From: Verrucomicrobiia bacterium
Lineage (GTDB): Bacteria; Verrucomicrobiota; Verrucomicrobiia; Limisphaerales; UBA9464
Assembly: GCA_019634635.1 (NCBI GenBank)
Contig: JAHCBB010000016.1
Location: 1-64,000 of the forward strand
Direction: 5' to 3'
DNA length: 64,000 nt
Under the pieces are notes generated by a model. The model searched no databases, was not told where the DNA came from, and was given only the letters and a program-made list of their open reading frames with translations. How positions within the stretch are numbered: the stretch's first letter is position 1; every line of letters begins with the position of its first letter. Positions 1 through 9,035 of the stretch are shown here, one piece after another. Both the position numbers and the translations under genes were made by a program.

Positions 1-33
1 CCCCTCCTCCGCCTTCACCTTCAGTCGTGCCAT
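1..33 (-). CDS. N-terminal edge of a minus-strand gene, possibly a REP-associated (Y1) transposase
   Basis: Only the first 11 codons are in the window: ATG at 33 reads MARLKVKAEEG and runs off the left edge. A start of the form MARLK/R followed by basic and acidic residues is what I recall from REP-associated tyrosine transposases of Verrucomicrobia, but 11 residues cannot establish a family. The gene would be transcribed away from the WYL regulator, sharing the upstream region. It could equally be a chance open frame. Confidence 0.25.
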   Translation of the reverse strand, partial: MARLKVKAEEG

Positions 34-68
34 GCGCATGGGAAGACCTGTATCCACACGGAACGCAC

Positions 69-97
69 TTGTCAAATAATGAACCTGTCACTATATT
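69..97 (+). promoter_or_regulatory. Sigma-70-type promoter upstream of the WYL regulator
   Basis: A -35 box TTGTCA (69-74) and a -10 box TATATT (92-97) are separated by exactly 17 bases, in an AT-rich patch within GC-rich DNA. Transcription would begin near 104, leaving a leader of about 195 bases before the ATG at 298. The prediction is from hexamer match and spacing only. Confidence 0.55.
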
Positions 98-114
98 TTG
101 TCCAATATTTTGTC
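93..114. repeat. Tandem direct repeat overlapping the -10 box, possible operator
   Basis: The 10-mer ATATTTTGTC occurs at 93-102 and again at 105-114, a 12-base period, covering the -10 box and the predicted start of transcription. A repeat in this position would suit repressor binding, perhaps by the downstream WYL protein itself; that is inference. Confidence 0.4.
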
Positions 115-297
115 GAGGATGGCGACGGGCGACGGTTAAGACGACCGTGACCGTGCCTCCGCCCGCCCGAGACCTCCGCGCATTCCCTGCGTACGAATGG
201 AAGTCACGGACCGGGAAAGCCCAAGGCGAGGACTCCCGCCCGCGGTTTCTCGTGGCGTCGCGGGCGGCCGTGGCGCCAGACTCGATTCGCATTGCCC

Positions 298-1290
298 ATG
301 AAACGAACTGCTCCCGGCTTGCCCACGACCCGTCCACCTCTGGACCGGATGATGCGCATTCACGCCGTGCTCCGGGAAGGCCGGTATCCCAACTGCTCGA
401 CGATGGCGCGGAAGCTCGAGGTCAGCACCAAGACGATTCAGCGGGACCTGGAGTTCATGCGGGATCGGCTGAATCTGCCCCTGGAATTCGATCCGGTGCG
501 GAATGGATATCGGTACACGGAGGAGGTGAAGTCCTTTCCCACGCTGCAGATCACCGAGGGGGAATTGTTCGCGTTGCTGGTTGCCGAGAAGGCCCTGCAG
601 CAATATCGCGGGACGCCGTTCGAGGCGCGTCTGGTGGCGGCCCTGCGCAAACTGGAAGAGGCCCTGCCCGATGCGGTGTCCTTCAACATCTCGCAATGGG
701 GCGAGGCCATCACCTTTCGCACCACGGCCGAGCCGCTCCTCTCGGTGCCTCCGATCCTTGAGGGGCTGACCCGTGCGGCGCAGCGGCGCGAACGGTTGCG
801 CATCCGCTATCGCAAGCCCGGCGCGCGGACACCCGAGGTCCGGGTGGTGGATCCGTACCAGGTGGCCAACGTGGATGGTGACTGGTACCTGTTCGCCTTT
901 GACCACCTGCGGCAGGCGATCCGCACCTTCGTTCCAGCGCGGATTGTCGCTCTGGAGCCCGAGGGTGGCACCTTTGATCGGCCCGCGCGATTCGCGCTGG
1001 AGAAGTATCTGCGGGACAGCTTCGGGGTCCATTCGCGGGATGGGGCCTACGCGGTGGTATTGCAGTTTGACGAGGCGGTGTCGGACTACATCCGCGAAAA
1101 GAAGTGGCACAATTCCCAGCGACTGACCGAGCTGCCCGGCGGCGGCGTGGAGATGCGTTTGAAGCTCGGGAGCCTGCAGGAAGTGCAGCGATGGGTGCTG
1201 GGGTGGGGTGGTGCGGCGCGGGTGATCGCCCCTCCGGAGCTGGTGGCTTCCGTGCGGTCGGCGGCCGGGCGGCTCGTGGCGGTGCACTGA
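298..1290 (+). CDS. WYL-domain transcriptional regulator with N-terminal helix-turn-helix
   Basis: A 330-residue DNA-binding regulator of the YafY/DeoR-like WYL family, acting in the cytoplasm. Residues about 13-60 form an HTH of the HTH_11 kind, with a recognition-helix region reading STKTIQRDLEFM. The WYL domain lies at about 150-230 and contains the family's W-Y-L triplet at 196-198 (GDWYLFAFD); a C-terminal WCX-like segment follows. WYL domains sense ligands such as nucleotides or single-stranded DNA, but the ligand here cannot be read. The ATG at 298 was chosen over an in-frame TTG at 292; neither has a strong ribosome site. The gene precedes an exporter operon after an 83-base gap and may control it or the gene divergent from it. 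Confidence 0.9.
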   Translation: MKRTAPGLPTTRPPLDRMMRIHAVLREGRYPNCSTMARKLEVSTKTIQRDLEFMRDRLNLPLEFDPVRNGYRYTEEVKSFPTLQITEGELFALLVAEKALQQYRGTPFEARLVAALRKLEEALPDAVSFNISQWGEAITFRTTAEPLLSVPPILEGLTRAAQRRERLRIRYRKPGARTPEVRVVDPYQVANVDGDWYLFAFDHLRQAIRTFVPARIVALEPEGGTFDRPARFALEKYLRDSFGVHSRDGAYAVVLQFDEAVSDYIREKKWHNSQRLTELPGGGVEMRLKLGSLQEVQRWVLGWGGAARVIAPPELVASVRSAAGRLVAVH

Positions 1291-1374
1291 CGCGCCGGCC
1301 GCCGCCGCGGCACGGAAGATGTCACCGCAACTTGCTGCAACTTTCTCCGACCGTCAGGGTCCTCGTTCACGGGC

Positions 1375-2700
1375 ATGGCCACAGCAAAGAGACGGTTGGG
1401 CGTCGGGATCCTCCTCGGAGTCGTGTTGCTTCTGGCTGGCGCCGGGGCCGCTGGGGGGTGGTATCTCAAGAAACGAAGCGCCGTATTGACCGTCCAGACC
1501 GAGCCGGTGAAGCGGCGCGACCTGACCGAAATCGTCACGGCGACCGGCAGGATCCAGCCGGTGCTCCAGGTGAAGATCAGTCCCGAGGTGGCTGGCGAGA
1601 TCATTGAGCTGCCGGTCAAGGAGGGGCAGGCGGTGAAGAAGGGCGACCTCCTGGTGCGCATCCGGCCGGAATTCTACGAGGCGGCCCGCAAGTCGGCCGA
1701 GGCCGGCTTCCGGTCGTCGGAATCCGACCTGGCCACCACGCAGGCGGAACTGGCACAGGCCGAGATCGAATTGAAGCGCGCCCAGGAGTTGTTTGAACGA
1801 AAGATCGTCGGCGCGGCGGAGTTCGATGCCGCCCGCACGGCCCGCGACGTGCGCGCCGCGCAGTCCGCGGCGGCCGGGCACCGGATAGAGAACGCCCGCG
1901 CGGCATTGCGACGCGCCGAGGAGGACCTGATGAAGTGCACCATTTACAGCCCAATTGACGGCACCATCTCCCGGCTGAATTCCGAGGCGGGCGAACGGGT
2001 GGTCGGTACGGGAATGATGGCCGGCACCGAGATCATGACGGTCGCCGACCTCGACGAGATGGAGGCCCGGGTGGAGGTTGGCGAGGTGGATGTGCCCCTG
2101 GTCGCCACCGGGCAGCGGGCCGTGCTTGAGGTGGATTCCTTCCGGGATCGCAAGTTCTCCGGGGTGGTGACCCAGATCGCCAACTCGGCCAAGGCGGTGA
2201 CGGGGGCCACCCAGGAGGCCACCAAGTTTGAGATCCGCATTCGCGTCCAGGACAAGGAGCGGTTCCTCCCCGGGATGTCGGTGACGGCGGACATCGAGAC
2301 GCGTTACCGGACCAACGTGCTCACCGTCCCGATCCAGTCGGTGACCACCCGCATGCCCGGCGGGACGAACCCGCCCGCGATGAAGCCCTCCAAGGAGACC
2401 CTCGAGGAACGGCAGGAGCGTCGGGAATTGACCGAAACCCGCCGCCGGAAGCGTACGGCGGAAGAGCCGCAGGAGGTGGTGTTCACGGTCGTGGACGGGC
2501 GGGCGCGTTCGCTCCCGGTTCGCCGGGGAATCAGCGACGACCAGTATTACGAAATCATCGAGGGATTGTCGGAGGGCATCGAGGTGGTGACCGGCAGCTT
2601 TCGCGCCATCGCCCGGGAGTTGGAGGCCGACAAGTTGGTGCGGGTGGACAACACGCGCCCGGAGGGGACCGGAAAGGTGCGCCGTCCGGGGGGCTCCTGA
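1375..2700 (+). CDS. Periplasmic adaptor (membrane fusion protein) of a MacAB-like exporter
   Basis: A 441-residue HlyD/MacA-type adaptor that would link an inner-membrane ABC pump to an outer-membrane channel. One N-terminal membrane anchor spans about residues 8-28. A barrel-sandwich (lipoyl-like) half follows at about 70-97 (EIIELPVKEGQAVKKGD), then a coiled-coil hairpin at about 100-185 rich in Ala, Glu and Arg, then the second sandwich half (TIYSPIDGTISRL) and beta-barrel. A charged insert at about 340-365 (Glu/Arg-rich) is unusual. It lies 24 bases upstream of the matching ATPase gene, so adaptor, ATPase and two permeases form one operon. The substrate (macrolide, peptide or lipoprotein) cannot be told from sequence. 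Confidence 0.9.
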   Translation: MATAKRRLGVGILLGVVLLLAGAGAAGGWYLKKRSAVLTVQTEPVKRRDLTEIVTATGRIQPVLQVKISPEVAGEIIELPVKEGQAVKKGDLLVRIRPEFYEAARKSAEAGFRSSESDLATTQAELAQAEIELKRAQELFERKIVGAAEFDAARTARDVRAAQSAAAGHRIENARAALRRAEEDLMKCTIYSPIDGTISRLNSEAGERVVGTGMMAGTEIMTVADLDEMEARVEVGEVDVPLVATGQRAVLEVDSFRDRKFSGVVTQIANSAKAVTGATQEATKFEIRIRVQDKERFLPGMSVTADIETRYRTNVLTVPIQSVTTRMPGGTNPPAMKPSKETLEERQERRELTETRRRKRTAEEPQEVVFTVVDGRARSLPVRRGISDDQYYEIIEGLSEGIEVVTGSFRAIARELEADKLVRVDNTRPEGTGKVRRPGGS

Positions 2701-2724
2701 GACGGACCAAACCCACCCGCCGCC

Positions 2725-3453
2725 ATGGCCCTCATCCAGATCGAGGATCTGACCCGCCGCTACGTGATGGGCTCGGAGATCGTCCATGCCCTGCGCGGCG
2801 TGTCGCTGGCGATTGAGCGCGGGGAGTATCTCGCGATCATGGGACCCTCGGGGTCCGGTAAGACCACGCTCATGAACCTGCTGGGGTGCCTCGACACCCC
2901 CAGCAGCGGGCGGTACGACCTCAATGGAGTCAATGTGGCGGCGATGGATGACGATGCGCTGGCCGACGTGCGCAATCGTGAGATCGGCTTCGTCTTCCAG
3001 AGCTTCAACCTGCTGCCCCGCTCCGATGCACTGCACAATGTCGAGCTGCCACTGATCTACGCGGGATTGCCGCGGGAGGAGCGCCGGGAACGAGCGCGAC
3101 GCGCTCTGGCCAGCGTGGGGCTCTCGGACCGCATGCACCATCGTCCGAACGAACTCTCCGGCGGACAGCGCCAGCGGGTTGCCGTGGCGCGCGCCCTGGT
3201 CAATGACCCGAGCATCGTGCTGGCCGATGAGCCGACCGGGAACCTCGATTCCCGGACCGGCGAGGAGATCCTGGGACTGTTCGAGGTGCTGTCGCGCCGG
3301 GGCAATACCATCATCGTGGTCACCCATGAGGAGGAGGTCGCCCAACATGCCCGGCGCATCCTGCGGATCCGCGACGGAAGGATCGCCGCGGATGAGGTCA
3401 ACGCCGCTCCGCGCAGCGTGCCCCCGCCGGTGCTGGCCCCGGGATCGCCATGA
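2725..3453 (+). CDS. ABC transporter ATP-binding protein, MacB/LolD type
   Basis: The 242-residue nucleotide-binding subunit that powers the exporter. Walker A is GPSGSGKTT (residues 40-48), the Q-loop glutamine is at about 92 (FVFQSFN), the signature LSGGQ is at 144-148 and Walker B IVLADEP is at 164-170, followed by the D-loop GNLDS. The Y-x-MG start and the AL-x-GVSL stretch are typical of the MacB/LolD/FtsE group. Unlike E. coli MacB, where ATPase and permease are fused, the ATPase is a separate polypeptide here. Its stop overlaps the next start by 4 bases (ATGA), indicating translational coupling. Confidence 0.95.
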   Translation: MALIQIEDLTRRYVMGSEIVHALRGVSLAIERGEYLAIMGPSGSGKTTLMNLLGCLDTPSSGRYDLNGVNVAAMDDDALADVRNREIGFVFQSFNLLPRSDALHNVELPLIYAGLPREERRERARRALASVGLSDRMHHRPNELSGGQRQRVAVARALVNDPSIVLADEPTGNLDSRTGEEILGLFEVLSRRGNTIIVVTHEEEVAQHARRILRIRDGRIAADEVNAAPRSVPPPVLAPGSP

Positions 3454-4676
3454 CGCTTGGGGCCGAGTTTCGCGAGGCGGTCCGGATCGCCGCGGCCGCG
3501 CTGCTGGCCAACCGGCTTCGGTCGGTGCTGACCACCCTCGGCATCGTCATCGGCGTGGTGACCGTCACGCTGATGGGCACCGCGATTGCCGGTATCAATC
3601 GCGCCTTCCGCCAGAGTGTTGCCACGATCGGTGGCGACGTGCTGTTCCTCCAACGGATGTCCTGGTTTGCCGATGAGGCGGAATGGCGGTCCAGCCGGAA
3701 CCGGCGTCCGCTCACCCGCGACCAGGCGCGCGACGTGGAACGGCTGTCCGGCCAGGCGTCCAAGGTCTCGCTGGAAGTCATGGGTCAAAGCGCCGTTTCG
3801 CAAGGGCGTCGCAAGGCCCGTTCGGTGGAGATCGTCGGGACCGACGACCGCAACATCGAGGTGCACGGATTTGGACTCCAGTCGGGGCGCTGGCTCAGCC
3901 CGGGCGACGTGCAGTCCGGGCGACCGGTGTGCGTGCTTGGGGCGCGCCTGGCCGACCGGTTTTTTCCGCTGGGCGGGGTGCTCGGCGGACGCATCCGGAT
4001 TGGCGACGCGCGCTACGAGGTGATCGGGGTGGTCGAGAGCCAGGACACCTTCCTTGGCGGTTTCAGCCGGGACGACCTCGCGTTCATCCCGGTGACCCGC
4101 TTCACCCAGGAGCTGTCGCGGTGGCCCGACTATACGATCCTGGTGAAGGTCCGGGACCCTGAACTGATGGACGAGGCCGAGGAGGAACTGCGGGGCATCC
4201 TCCGCAAGCTGCGGCGCATCCCTCCGGAGCGTCCCGACGACTTTGCGATCAATCGGCAGGAAGCCCTGGTGAGCTTCTTCAACCGCGTGGGCGGGACGAT
4301 GGCGTCGGCGGGCCTCTTCATCACCGGCCTGTCGCTGTTTGTCGGGGGCATCGGCGTGATGAACATCATGTTCGTGAGTGTCGCGGAGCGGACCCGGGAG
4401 ATCGGGGTGCGCAAGGCGATCGGTGCGCGGCGGCGGACGATCCTGGTTCAGTTTCTGGTCGAGGCCGCCGGCATTGCGCTGGCGGCGGGATTCCTGGGCC
4501 TGGCGATCGCGTGGCCTCTGACCCGGGTGGTGGACCGTTTCCTGATCGCGACCATGCCGTGGTGGCTGGCGGGCGTGGCCCTGCTGGTGTCGCTGGTCAC
4601 GGGGGTGATCAGCGGGCTTGTGCCCGCGTGGCGGGCCGCGCGGCTGGATCCGGTTGAGGCCCTGCGCTCGGAATGA
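3450..4676 (+). CDS. ABC transporter permease, MacB/FtsX type (first of two)
   Basis: A 408-residue inner-membrane subunit. The first transmembrane helix (about 18-45) leads into a large periplasmic MacB core domain (about 50-280), followed by three helices at about 285-315, 335-360 and 375-400. The conserved cytoplasmic stretch between them reads [20 protein letters not shown], diagnostic of FtsX/MacB permeases. The C-terminus ends in the family's usual PVEALRSE. Translation is coupled to the ATPase by a 4-base overlap. Another permease of the same family follows 4 bases later, so the pump may use a heterodimer of permeases. Confidence 0.95.
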   Translation: MTLGAEFREAVRIAAAALLANRLRSVLTTLGIVIGVVTVTLMGTAIAGINRAFRQSVATIGGDVLFLQRMSWFADEAEWRSSRNRRPLTRDQARDVERLSGQASKVSLEVMGQSAVSQGRRKARSVEIVGTDDRNIEVHGFGLQSGRWLSPGDVQSGRPVCVLGARLADRFFPLGGVLGGRIRIGDARYEVIGVVESQDTFLGGFSRDDLAFIPVTRFTQELSRWPDYTILVKVRDPELMDEAEEELRGILRKLRRIPPERPDDFAINRQEALVSFFNRVGGTMASAGLFITGLSLFVGGIGVMNIMFVSVAERTREIGVRKAIGARRRTILVQFLVEAAGIALAAGFLGLAIAWPLTRVVDRFLIATMPWWLAGVALLVSLVTGVISGLVPAWRAARLDPVEALRSE

Positions 4677-4680
4677 TTCC

Positions 4681-5991
4681 GTGAGCACGCCACCCCCCAT
4701 CGCCGGCTCCCCGGGAGTCCCGCCCTCGCGGCGGGGCGGCCGGCTCGCCCGGAGCCTGGCCGGAGTTCGTGAATCCCTGCGGCTGGCGCTCGACAGCGTG
4801 CGGGCGCATCCCCTGCGGTCGTCGCTCACCCTGCTGGGCATCCTGATCGGCGTTTTCAGCATCATCCTGGTGGCCACCACCGTTCGCGCCCTTCAGAGCA
4901 CGGTGGAGCGTGAGATGGCGCAGTTGGGCAGCCATACCTTCCAGGTGCAGCGGTTTCCCATGCTGCCGGTGGAGGACGATGAGGAAGCCGGGGACCGCTA
5001 CTGGCGGCGGAAGCGGTTTTATCTGGATACGGCCCGCGCCCTGGAGGAGCGCGCGACCCTGGCCGCGAATGTGGGCGTGAGTGCCGATGTGGACCGCGGG
5101 GAGATGTCGTCGCGATTTGCGCGCACCGCCCCCACAACCGGATTCATCGGGCTGTCGGCGGGCGCATTTGCCACACGCAACCTGGAGGTTGCCGAGGGGC
5201 GTCCGCTGGTGGAGGCCGACATGGAGGCCACCCGCCACGTGGCCGTGATCGGGGCGGACGTGCGGGATACGCTGTTTCCCTACGGTTCGGCGCTGGGAGA
5301 GTGGGTGCGCTTCAAGGGGCGCAGTTACACGGTCGTTGGGGTGCTGGAGCCCAAGGGCAGCCTGTTTGGCCGCAGCCAGGACAATTTCATCGCAGTGCCG
5401 ATTCGCACCGTGATTCAGCAATACGGCCGCGAGACGTCGCTGTCGCTGCAGGTCCAGGCCCCGGACCGCGAATCGTACGAAGCGGTGCAGGAGCAGGCCC
5501 GCGGGATCCTGAGGCTCCTGCGCCGGGTGCCCCCCGGGGCTCCCGATGACTTCGAGATCATCTCGAATGAATCCCTGATCCGGCAGTTTCGCACCTTCAC
5601 CCTCGCGGTCCGGGCCGGCGCGGCGGTGATCAGCAGCATCGCGCTGCTGGCGGCGGGCATCGGGATCATGAACATCATGCTGGTGAGCGTCACGGAGCGG
5701 ACCCGCGAGATCGGCATCCGTCGTGCGGTGGGGGCGCGGAAATCGGGAATCCTGATGCAATTTCTCATGGAAGCCGTGGTGCTGTGTCAGCTTGGCGGCT
5801 TGATCGGCGTCGTGCTCGGAGTCGGAGTGGGGAATCTGGCCGGCATGCTGCTCCAGGTCCGTGCGGTGATGCCCTGGGACTGGGTGGGGATCGGCCTTGC
5901 GGTCTGCAGCGCCGTGGGCGTGCTGTTCGGCACCTATCCGGCCTGGAAGGCCGCCAACCTCGATCCCATCGAATCGCTGCGGTATGAGTGA
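4681..5991 (+). CDS. ABC transporter permease, MacB/FtsX type (second of two)
   Basis: A 436-residue paralogue of the preceding permease, with the same layout: N-terminal helix (about residues 40-65, after a Pro/Arg-rich cytoplasmic tail), periplasmic domain, three C-terminal helices and the motif VSVTERTREIGIRRAVGA. It ends PIESLRYE. The GTG at 4681 was chosen because it lies 4 bases after the previous stop; the frame is open further upstream but would overlap the preceding gene. The two permeases differ enough (a longer N-terminal tail and a different periplasmic domain here) to suggest distinct halves of one transporter rather than a recent duplication. Confidence 0.93.
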   Translation: MSTPPPIAGSPGVPPSRRGGRLARSLAGVRESLRLALDSVRAHPLRSSLTLLGILIGVFSIILVATTVRALQSTVEREMAQLGSHTFQVQRFPMLPVEDDEEAGDRYWRRKRFYLDTARALEERATLAANVGVSADVDRGEMSSRFARTAPTTGFIGLSAGAFATRNLEVAEGRPLVEADMEATRHVAVIGADVRDTLFPYGSALGEWVRFKGRSYTVVGVLEPKGSLFGRSQDNFIAVPIRTVIQQYGRETSLSLQVQAPDRESYEAVQEQARGILRLLRRVPPGAPDDFEIISNESLIRQFRTFTLAVRAGAAVISSIALLAAGIGIMNIMLVSVTERTREIGIRRAVGARKSGILMQFLMEAVVLCQLGGLIGVVLGVGVGNLAGMLLQVRAVMPWDWVGIGLAVCSAVGVLFGTYPAWKAANLDPIESLRYE

Positions 5992-6063
5992 TCTGGTGGG
6001 GTGAGGCGCGGCCGAGCGGTTCGGGCGGTTGAAAGCCGTGGCTGTGGGGAGTCCACGCACGGC

Positions 6064-6534
6064 TCAGCGGGACAGGTCGGGTTGGTAGAGCACGTCGAAT
6101 TCGTGGCGTCGCAGGATGTCCTCCGCGACTTCCTGATCCTCGATGCTGACCACCAGGGCCGATCGGCCGCCGGGCCGGGTGAGGAACGGGTAGGTGTAGT
6201 GGATGTTCAACTCGGCCTCCAGCAATGCCGACAGCACATCCCGGAGCCGCCCCTCGCCGGCGACCTCCACCGCGAGAACTTTCACCTCGGTGAATGGAAA
6301 ATCATGTTCATCGAGCAGGGACCGGGCGCGATCGGGGTCGTCCACCACCATGCGCAGGATGGTGCTGTCGGTGGTATCCAGCACGGTGAGCGCCAGGATG
6401 TGCACCTCACGTTCGGCGAGCCGGCAGGTGACCTCGTGAAGGCGCCCGATGCGGTTGGGGATGAAGACGCTGAACTGGATGACCGGCTCGCGTTCGCGAT
6501 CCCGGGCGATGGCCTTGGCGGGAGTGTCCGGCAT
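6064..6534 (-). CDS. Tandem ACT-domain protein
   Basis: A 156-residue cytoplasmic protein with two ACT folds, at about 20-82 (FSVFIPNRIGRLHEVTCRLAE) and 88-150 (ending DILRRHEFDVL). ACT domains usually bind amino acids and control enzymes; stand-alone tandem ACT proteins occur near amino-acid biosynthesis genes and are often labelled acetolactate synthase-like. No such enzyme is adjacent, so the ligand and partner are unknown. It is convergent with the exporter operon and divergent from the [2Fe-2S] protein gene. Confidence 0.85.
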   Translation of the reverse strand: MPDTPAKAIARDREREPVIQFSVFIPNRIGRLHEVTCRLAEREVHILALTVLDTTDSTILRMVVDDPDRARSLLDEHDFPFTEVKVLAVEVAGEGRLRDVLSALLEAELNIHYTYPFLTRPGGRSALVVSIEDQEVAEDILRRHEFDVLYQPDLSR

Positions 6535-6646
6535 GGGGGAGCCAGTATCGGGTTGTGGATTCCGGCGGCAAGTCCGGCGATGATCGAGTCACCGCGTGAT
6601 CGGCAGAACGCTTGCCCGTCGTCGGGTTCCCCCGTTTGCTGACGGG

Positions 6647-7030
6647 GTGTCCGCCACCGGGGAACTGCATCAACGCGCCGCCGAGACGGGTCTGTTGACC
6701 GCCCGCCGCCACCTCCTTTTGTGCGCCGAGCCCTCGAAGCCAAAGTGCTGTCCGGCCGACGTGAGCCGGGCTTCCTGGGAATTCCTCAAGCGGCGGCTCA
6801 AGGAGCTCGACCTGGTCGGCCCCGGGGCGCGGGTCTGCCGCACCAAGGCCAACTGCCTTCAGGTCTGCGCCCAAGGCCCCATCGCGGTGGTGTATCCCGA
6901 GGGGGTCTGGTACCACTCCTGCACCCCCGAAGTGCTCGGGCAGATCGTGGAGAAGCATTTGATCCATGGCCGCATCGTCGCCTCGCATGTTTTTGCCCGG
7001 AACCCGCTCGACGGAAGCCGTGAGGGATGA
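6647..7030 (+). CDS. Thioredoxin-like [2Fe-2S] ferredoxin-domain protein
   Basis: A small (about 127-residue) protein resembling stand-alone thioredoxin-like [2Fe-2S] ferredoxins. Candidate cluster ligands are Cys26 and Cys34/35 ([14 protein letters not shown]), then Cys70 and Cys74 ([11 protein letters not shown]), followed by the family's VVYPEGVWY stretch. It probably carries electrons; the partner is not evident. The start is uncertain: the frame is open back to a GTG at 6596, but the GTG at 6647 lies closer to the conserved region. Its 3' end overlaps the start region of the next gene by a few dozen bases, so the two are probably co-transcribed. Confidence 0.8.
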   Translation: MSATGELHQRAAETGLLTARRHLLLCAEPSKPKCCPADVSRASWEFLKRRLKELDLVGPGARVCRTKANCLQVCAQGPIAVVYPEGVWYHSCTPEVLGQIVEKHLIHGRIVASHVFARNPLDGSREG

Positions 7031-7805
7031 CGGCCAGACGGATTTTCTGGGGACCCTGTGGGCTCCGGTGGCTCGCTTGCTGGCCCCGGTCCGTCACGCG
7101 GGGGATCTGGTGGCCGAGGATGAGCTGCCCCTGGTGTCGGGGCGCCTCGTGGTCCGCTATGTCCGGCATCCGCGCGCCCGCCGGTACCGGTTGCTCTTCC
7201 GGCGCGACGGCTCCGCCCGCTGCACCGTGCCGTTGCGTGGGACGTTGCGCGAGGCCCGCCGGTTCGTGGCCTCCAACGAACGCTGGCTCGCCGCTCGATT
7301 GCAGGGCTTTCTCGAAACGCCACGGCCCGACCACCCCTTGCGCCCCGGGGACTCCGTTGCCCTGCGCGGCGTGGAAACGCCGCTGACGGCGTCCGGCGTT
7401 TCCGGGGGAATCCGCCTCGGCTCGATGGATATTGAGGTCCCCCCCGGGACGGAGGGCCTGCGTCCGGCGGTTGAGACGGCACTGCGTCGTGAGGCTGCCG
7501 GGACGCTGCCCGGGCGTGTTCGCGAACTTGCGGCGGCGCAGGGGCTCACCAGCCGCCTGGCCCGGGTGTCCATCCGGAACCAGCGCACCCGCTGGGGGAG
7601 TTGTTCGGCGCGGGGTGTTGTGTCGTTGAACTGGCGGCTGATCCAGGTGCCGCCGGCGGTCTGCGACTACGTCATTCTTCACGAACTGGCGCATCTCGTG
7701 CACCTCAACCACAGCGCCCGGTTTTGGGAACTCGTCGAGCGGATGTGTCCGAACTACCGCGAGTCGGAACAGTGGCTCAAGCGGACCGGTCGTTGTGTGC
7801 TGTGA
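6987..7805 (+). CDS. YgjP-type (M48-like, DUF45) zinc metallopeptidase
   Basis: A protein of about 272 residues with the YgjP/DUF45 signature. RTRWGSC (about 200-206) and the zinc motif HELAH (232-236) in [15 protein letters not shown] are both present, and [10 protein letters not shown], typical of the family, lies between them. Several starts are possible: ATG 6966, ATG 6987 or GTG 7020, all overlapping the preceding gene by 11-65 bases; the conserved region begins later, so the choice does not affect function. The substrate is unknown. It is convergent with the zinc-ribbon gene. Confidence 0.88.
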   Translation: MFLPGTRSTEAVRDDGQTDFLGTLWAPVARLLAPVRHAGDLVAEDELPLVSGRLVVRYVRHPRARRYRLLFRRDGSARCTVPLRGTLREARRFVASNERWLAARLQGFLETPRPDHPLRPGDSVALRGVETPLTASGVSGGIRLGSMDIEVPPGTEGLRPAVETALRREAAGTLPGRVRELAAAQGLTSRLARVSIRNQRTRWGSCSARGVVSLNWRLIQVPPAVCDYVILHELAHLVHLNHSARFWELVERMCPNYRESEQWLKRTGRCVL

Positions 7806-7851
7806 GCCTGGCACCCGCGTCCCGGCGTAGAAGGGTCTGGAGCGGTTGAAT

Positions 7852-8958
7852 TCAGAGGTAACGTCCGAGCAGGACCACCATCAGGACGAACAACAGGACG
7901 CCGAGGGCGGCCAGGGTGATCTTGATCCAGCTCTTCGGGTGGGTGCCGGCGATGGCTCCGGTGTAGCCATTGACGAGGACGTCGAACCGCCGTCCATGGT
8001 AGTGGTAGGTCAGCAGCCAGACGGGGACGAGGATGTGCTTGAACGTCCGCCCGGACCATTCAGCGCGGACCTGGAGATTCCGGTGGGTGTCCCCCGGCAC
8101 CTGCCGTGCGCAGAGTTCCCGCAACCGCTGCTCCATTTGCTCCCGGCTGTGCTGCGCAGCGCCGATGAGGTCAATCTGGTATCGCTCCACGACCCAGCCG
8201 GCGAGGAACCCCGCCTGGTAGGGCACCAGTTCGCGCGTGGGAAACGGCTCGATGCCACGCAGGAGCCGCCGGTCCAATCCCTTGGAGGCGCAGACCAGTT
8301 CGTCGTCAAAAAAATGCTCGAGGCGACCCGAACTCGGGGTCCATCGCACCTTCCGCACCTGGCGGGAGCGGCGGTTTCCCTGGGCATCAGTGAAGAATTC
8401 GGTGTCGAAATAGTAGCGGCCGCTCTCCGCGGTCCATACCGCCGAAACCCGGGCATCGAAGGTCCAGTAGGGGATGTACAGTCCGTGGAGTTCGTCCGTG
8501 AGTGCCCGGGTCCCCAGCGCATTCGGCGCGAACCATCGGCGACCGTACCAGAGTCGGACGGCATCCCGGACCTGCGTCGCGCCGAGCTTGAACGGCAGGA
8601 GGCTTTCGGGGCTGAACGGTTCCTTGACCTCCGCATGGGGCACCAGCTTGGCGGCCCCGCAGAAGTCGCAGCGCTGTGCGATGCGCGCCGGGTCGAAGAT
8701 GGAGATCGCGCGGCAGCTTTGACACATCACCTCCACCCGTTCCGTCCGCCAGCCCCGTTGATCATCGGGAATTCCGCGGAGCGCGGTGGCCAGATCCAGT
8801 TCCCGGATCGTTGCGCCGCCACCAGGCGTGGTGTCGAGCGTCGCCGGCGACTTCGTGCCGCAGTAGCCGCAGATCAGGGCCTGCTGGCCCGGGTTCCAGG
8901 TGGCCTCCGCACCGCATGACGGACAGGAGAACTTCTGCTGCGCGACGGTTTCAGACAT
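7852..8958 (-). CDS. Membrane protein with two zinc ribbons
   Basis: A 368-residue protein. The first zinc ribbon uses Cys12, Cys15, Cys30 and Cys33 (CPSC...CGYC) and the second Cys79, Cys82, Cys97 and Cys100 (CQSC...CDFC). A middle region rich in Trp, Tyr and Arg follows (LYIPYWTFDARV), and a single membrane helix sits near the C-terminus (about 345-366). Proteins of this shape are sometimes mislabelled primosomal protein N' because of the ribbons; there is no helicase motif here. Function is unknown. It follows cysA in the same direction after a 77-base gap and might be read through from the sulfate operon, but has no evident role in sulfate uptake. Confidence 0.85.
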   Translation of the reverse strand: MSETVAQQKFSCPSCGAEATWNPGQQALICGYCGTKSPATLDTTPGGGATIRELDLATALRGIPDDQRGWRTERVEVMCQSCRAISIFDPARIAQRCDFCGAAKLVPHAEVKEPFSPESLLPFKLGATQVRDAVRLWYGRRWFAPNALGTRALTDELHGLYIPYWTFDARVSAVWTAESGRYYFDTEFFTDAQGNRRSRQVRKVRWTPSSGRLEHFFDDELVCASKGLDRRLLRGIEPFPTRELVPYQAGFLAGWVVERYQIDLIGAAQHSREQMEQRLRELCARQVPGDTHRNLQVRAEWSGRTFKHILVPVWLLTYHYHGRRFDVLVNGYTGAIAGTHPKSWIKITLAALGVLLFVLMVVLLGRYL

Positions 8959-9035
8959 TTCGAATGTCCTCCGGCCAACCTGCGATGCGCGGAGACCCCG
9001 TCAGTGTGGACTGAGGATTTGATGCGTTGCACGTT

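Noticed and set aside
1354..3348. Long minus-strand open frame opposite the exporter adaptor and ATPase
   Set aside because: No recognisable domain, and the plus strand holds Walker A, signature and Walker B motifs in order.
6002..6066. tRNA-like segment with a tRNA-Ser/Leu-like D-arm (GGCCGAGCGGTT) and a GAA-anticodon-like loop
   Set aside because: The anticodon stem is only 3-4 pairs, no GTTCGA-type T-arm is present and the acceptor ends do not pair. Probably chance similarity in GC-rich DNA.
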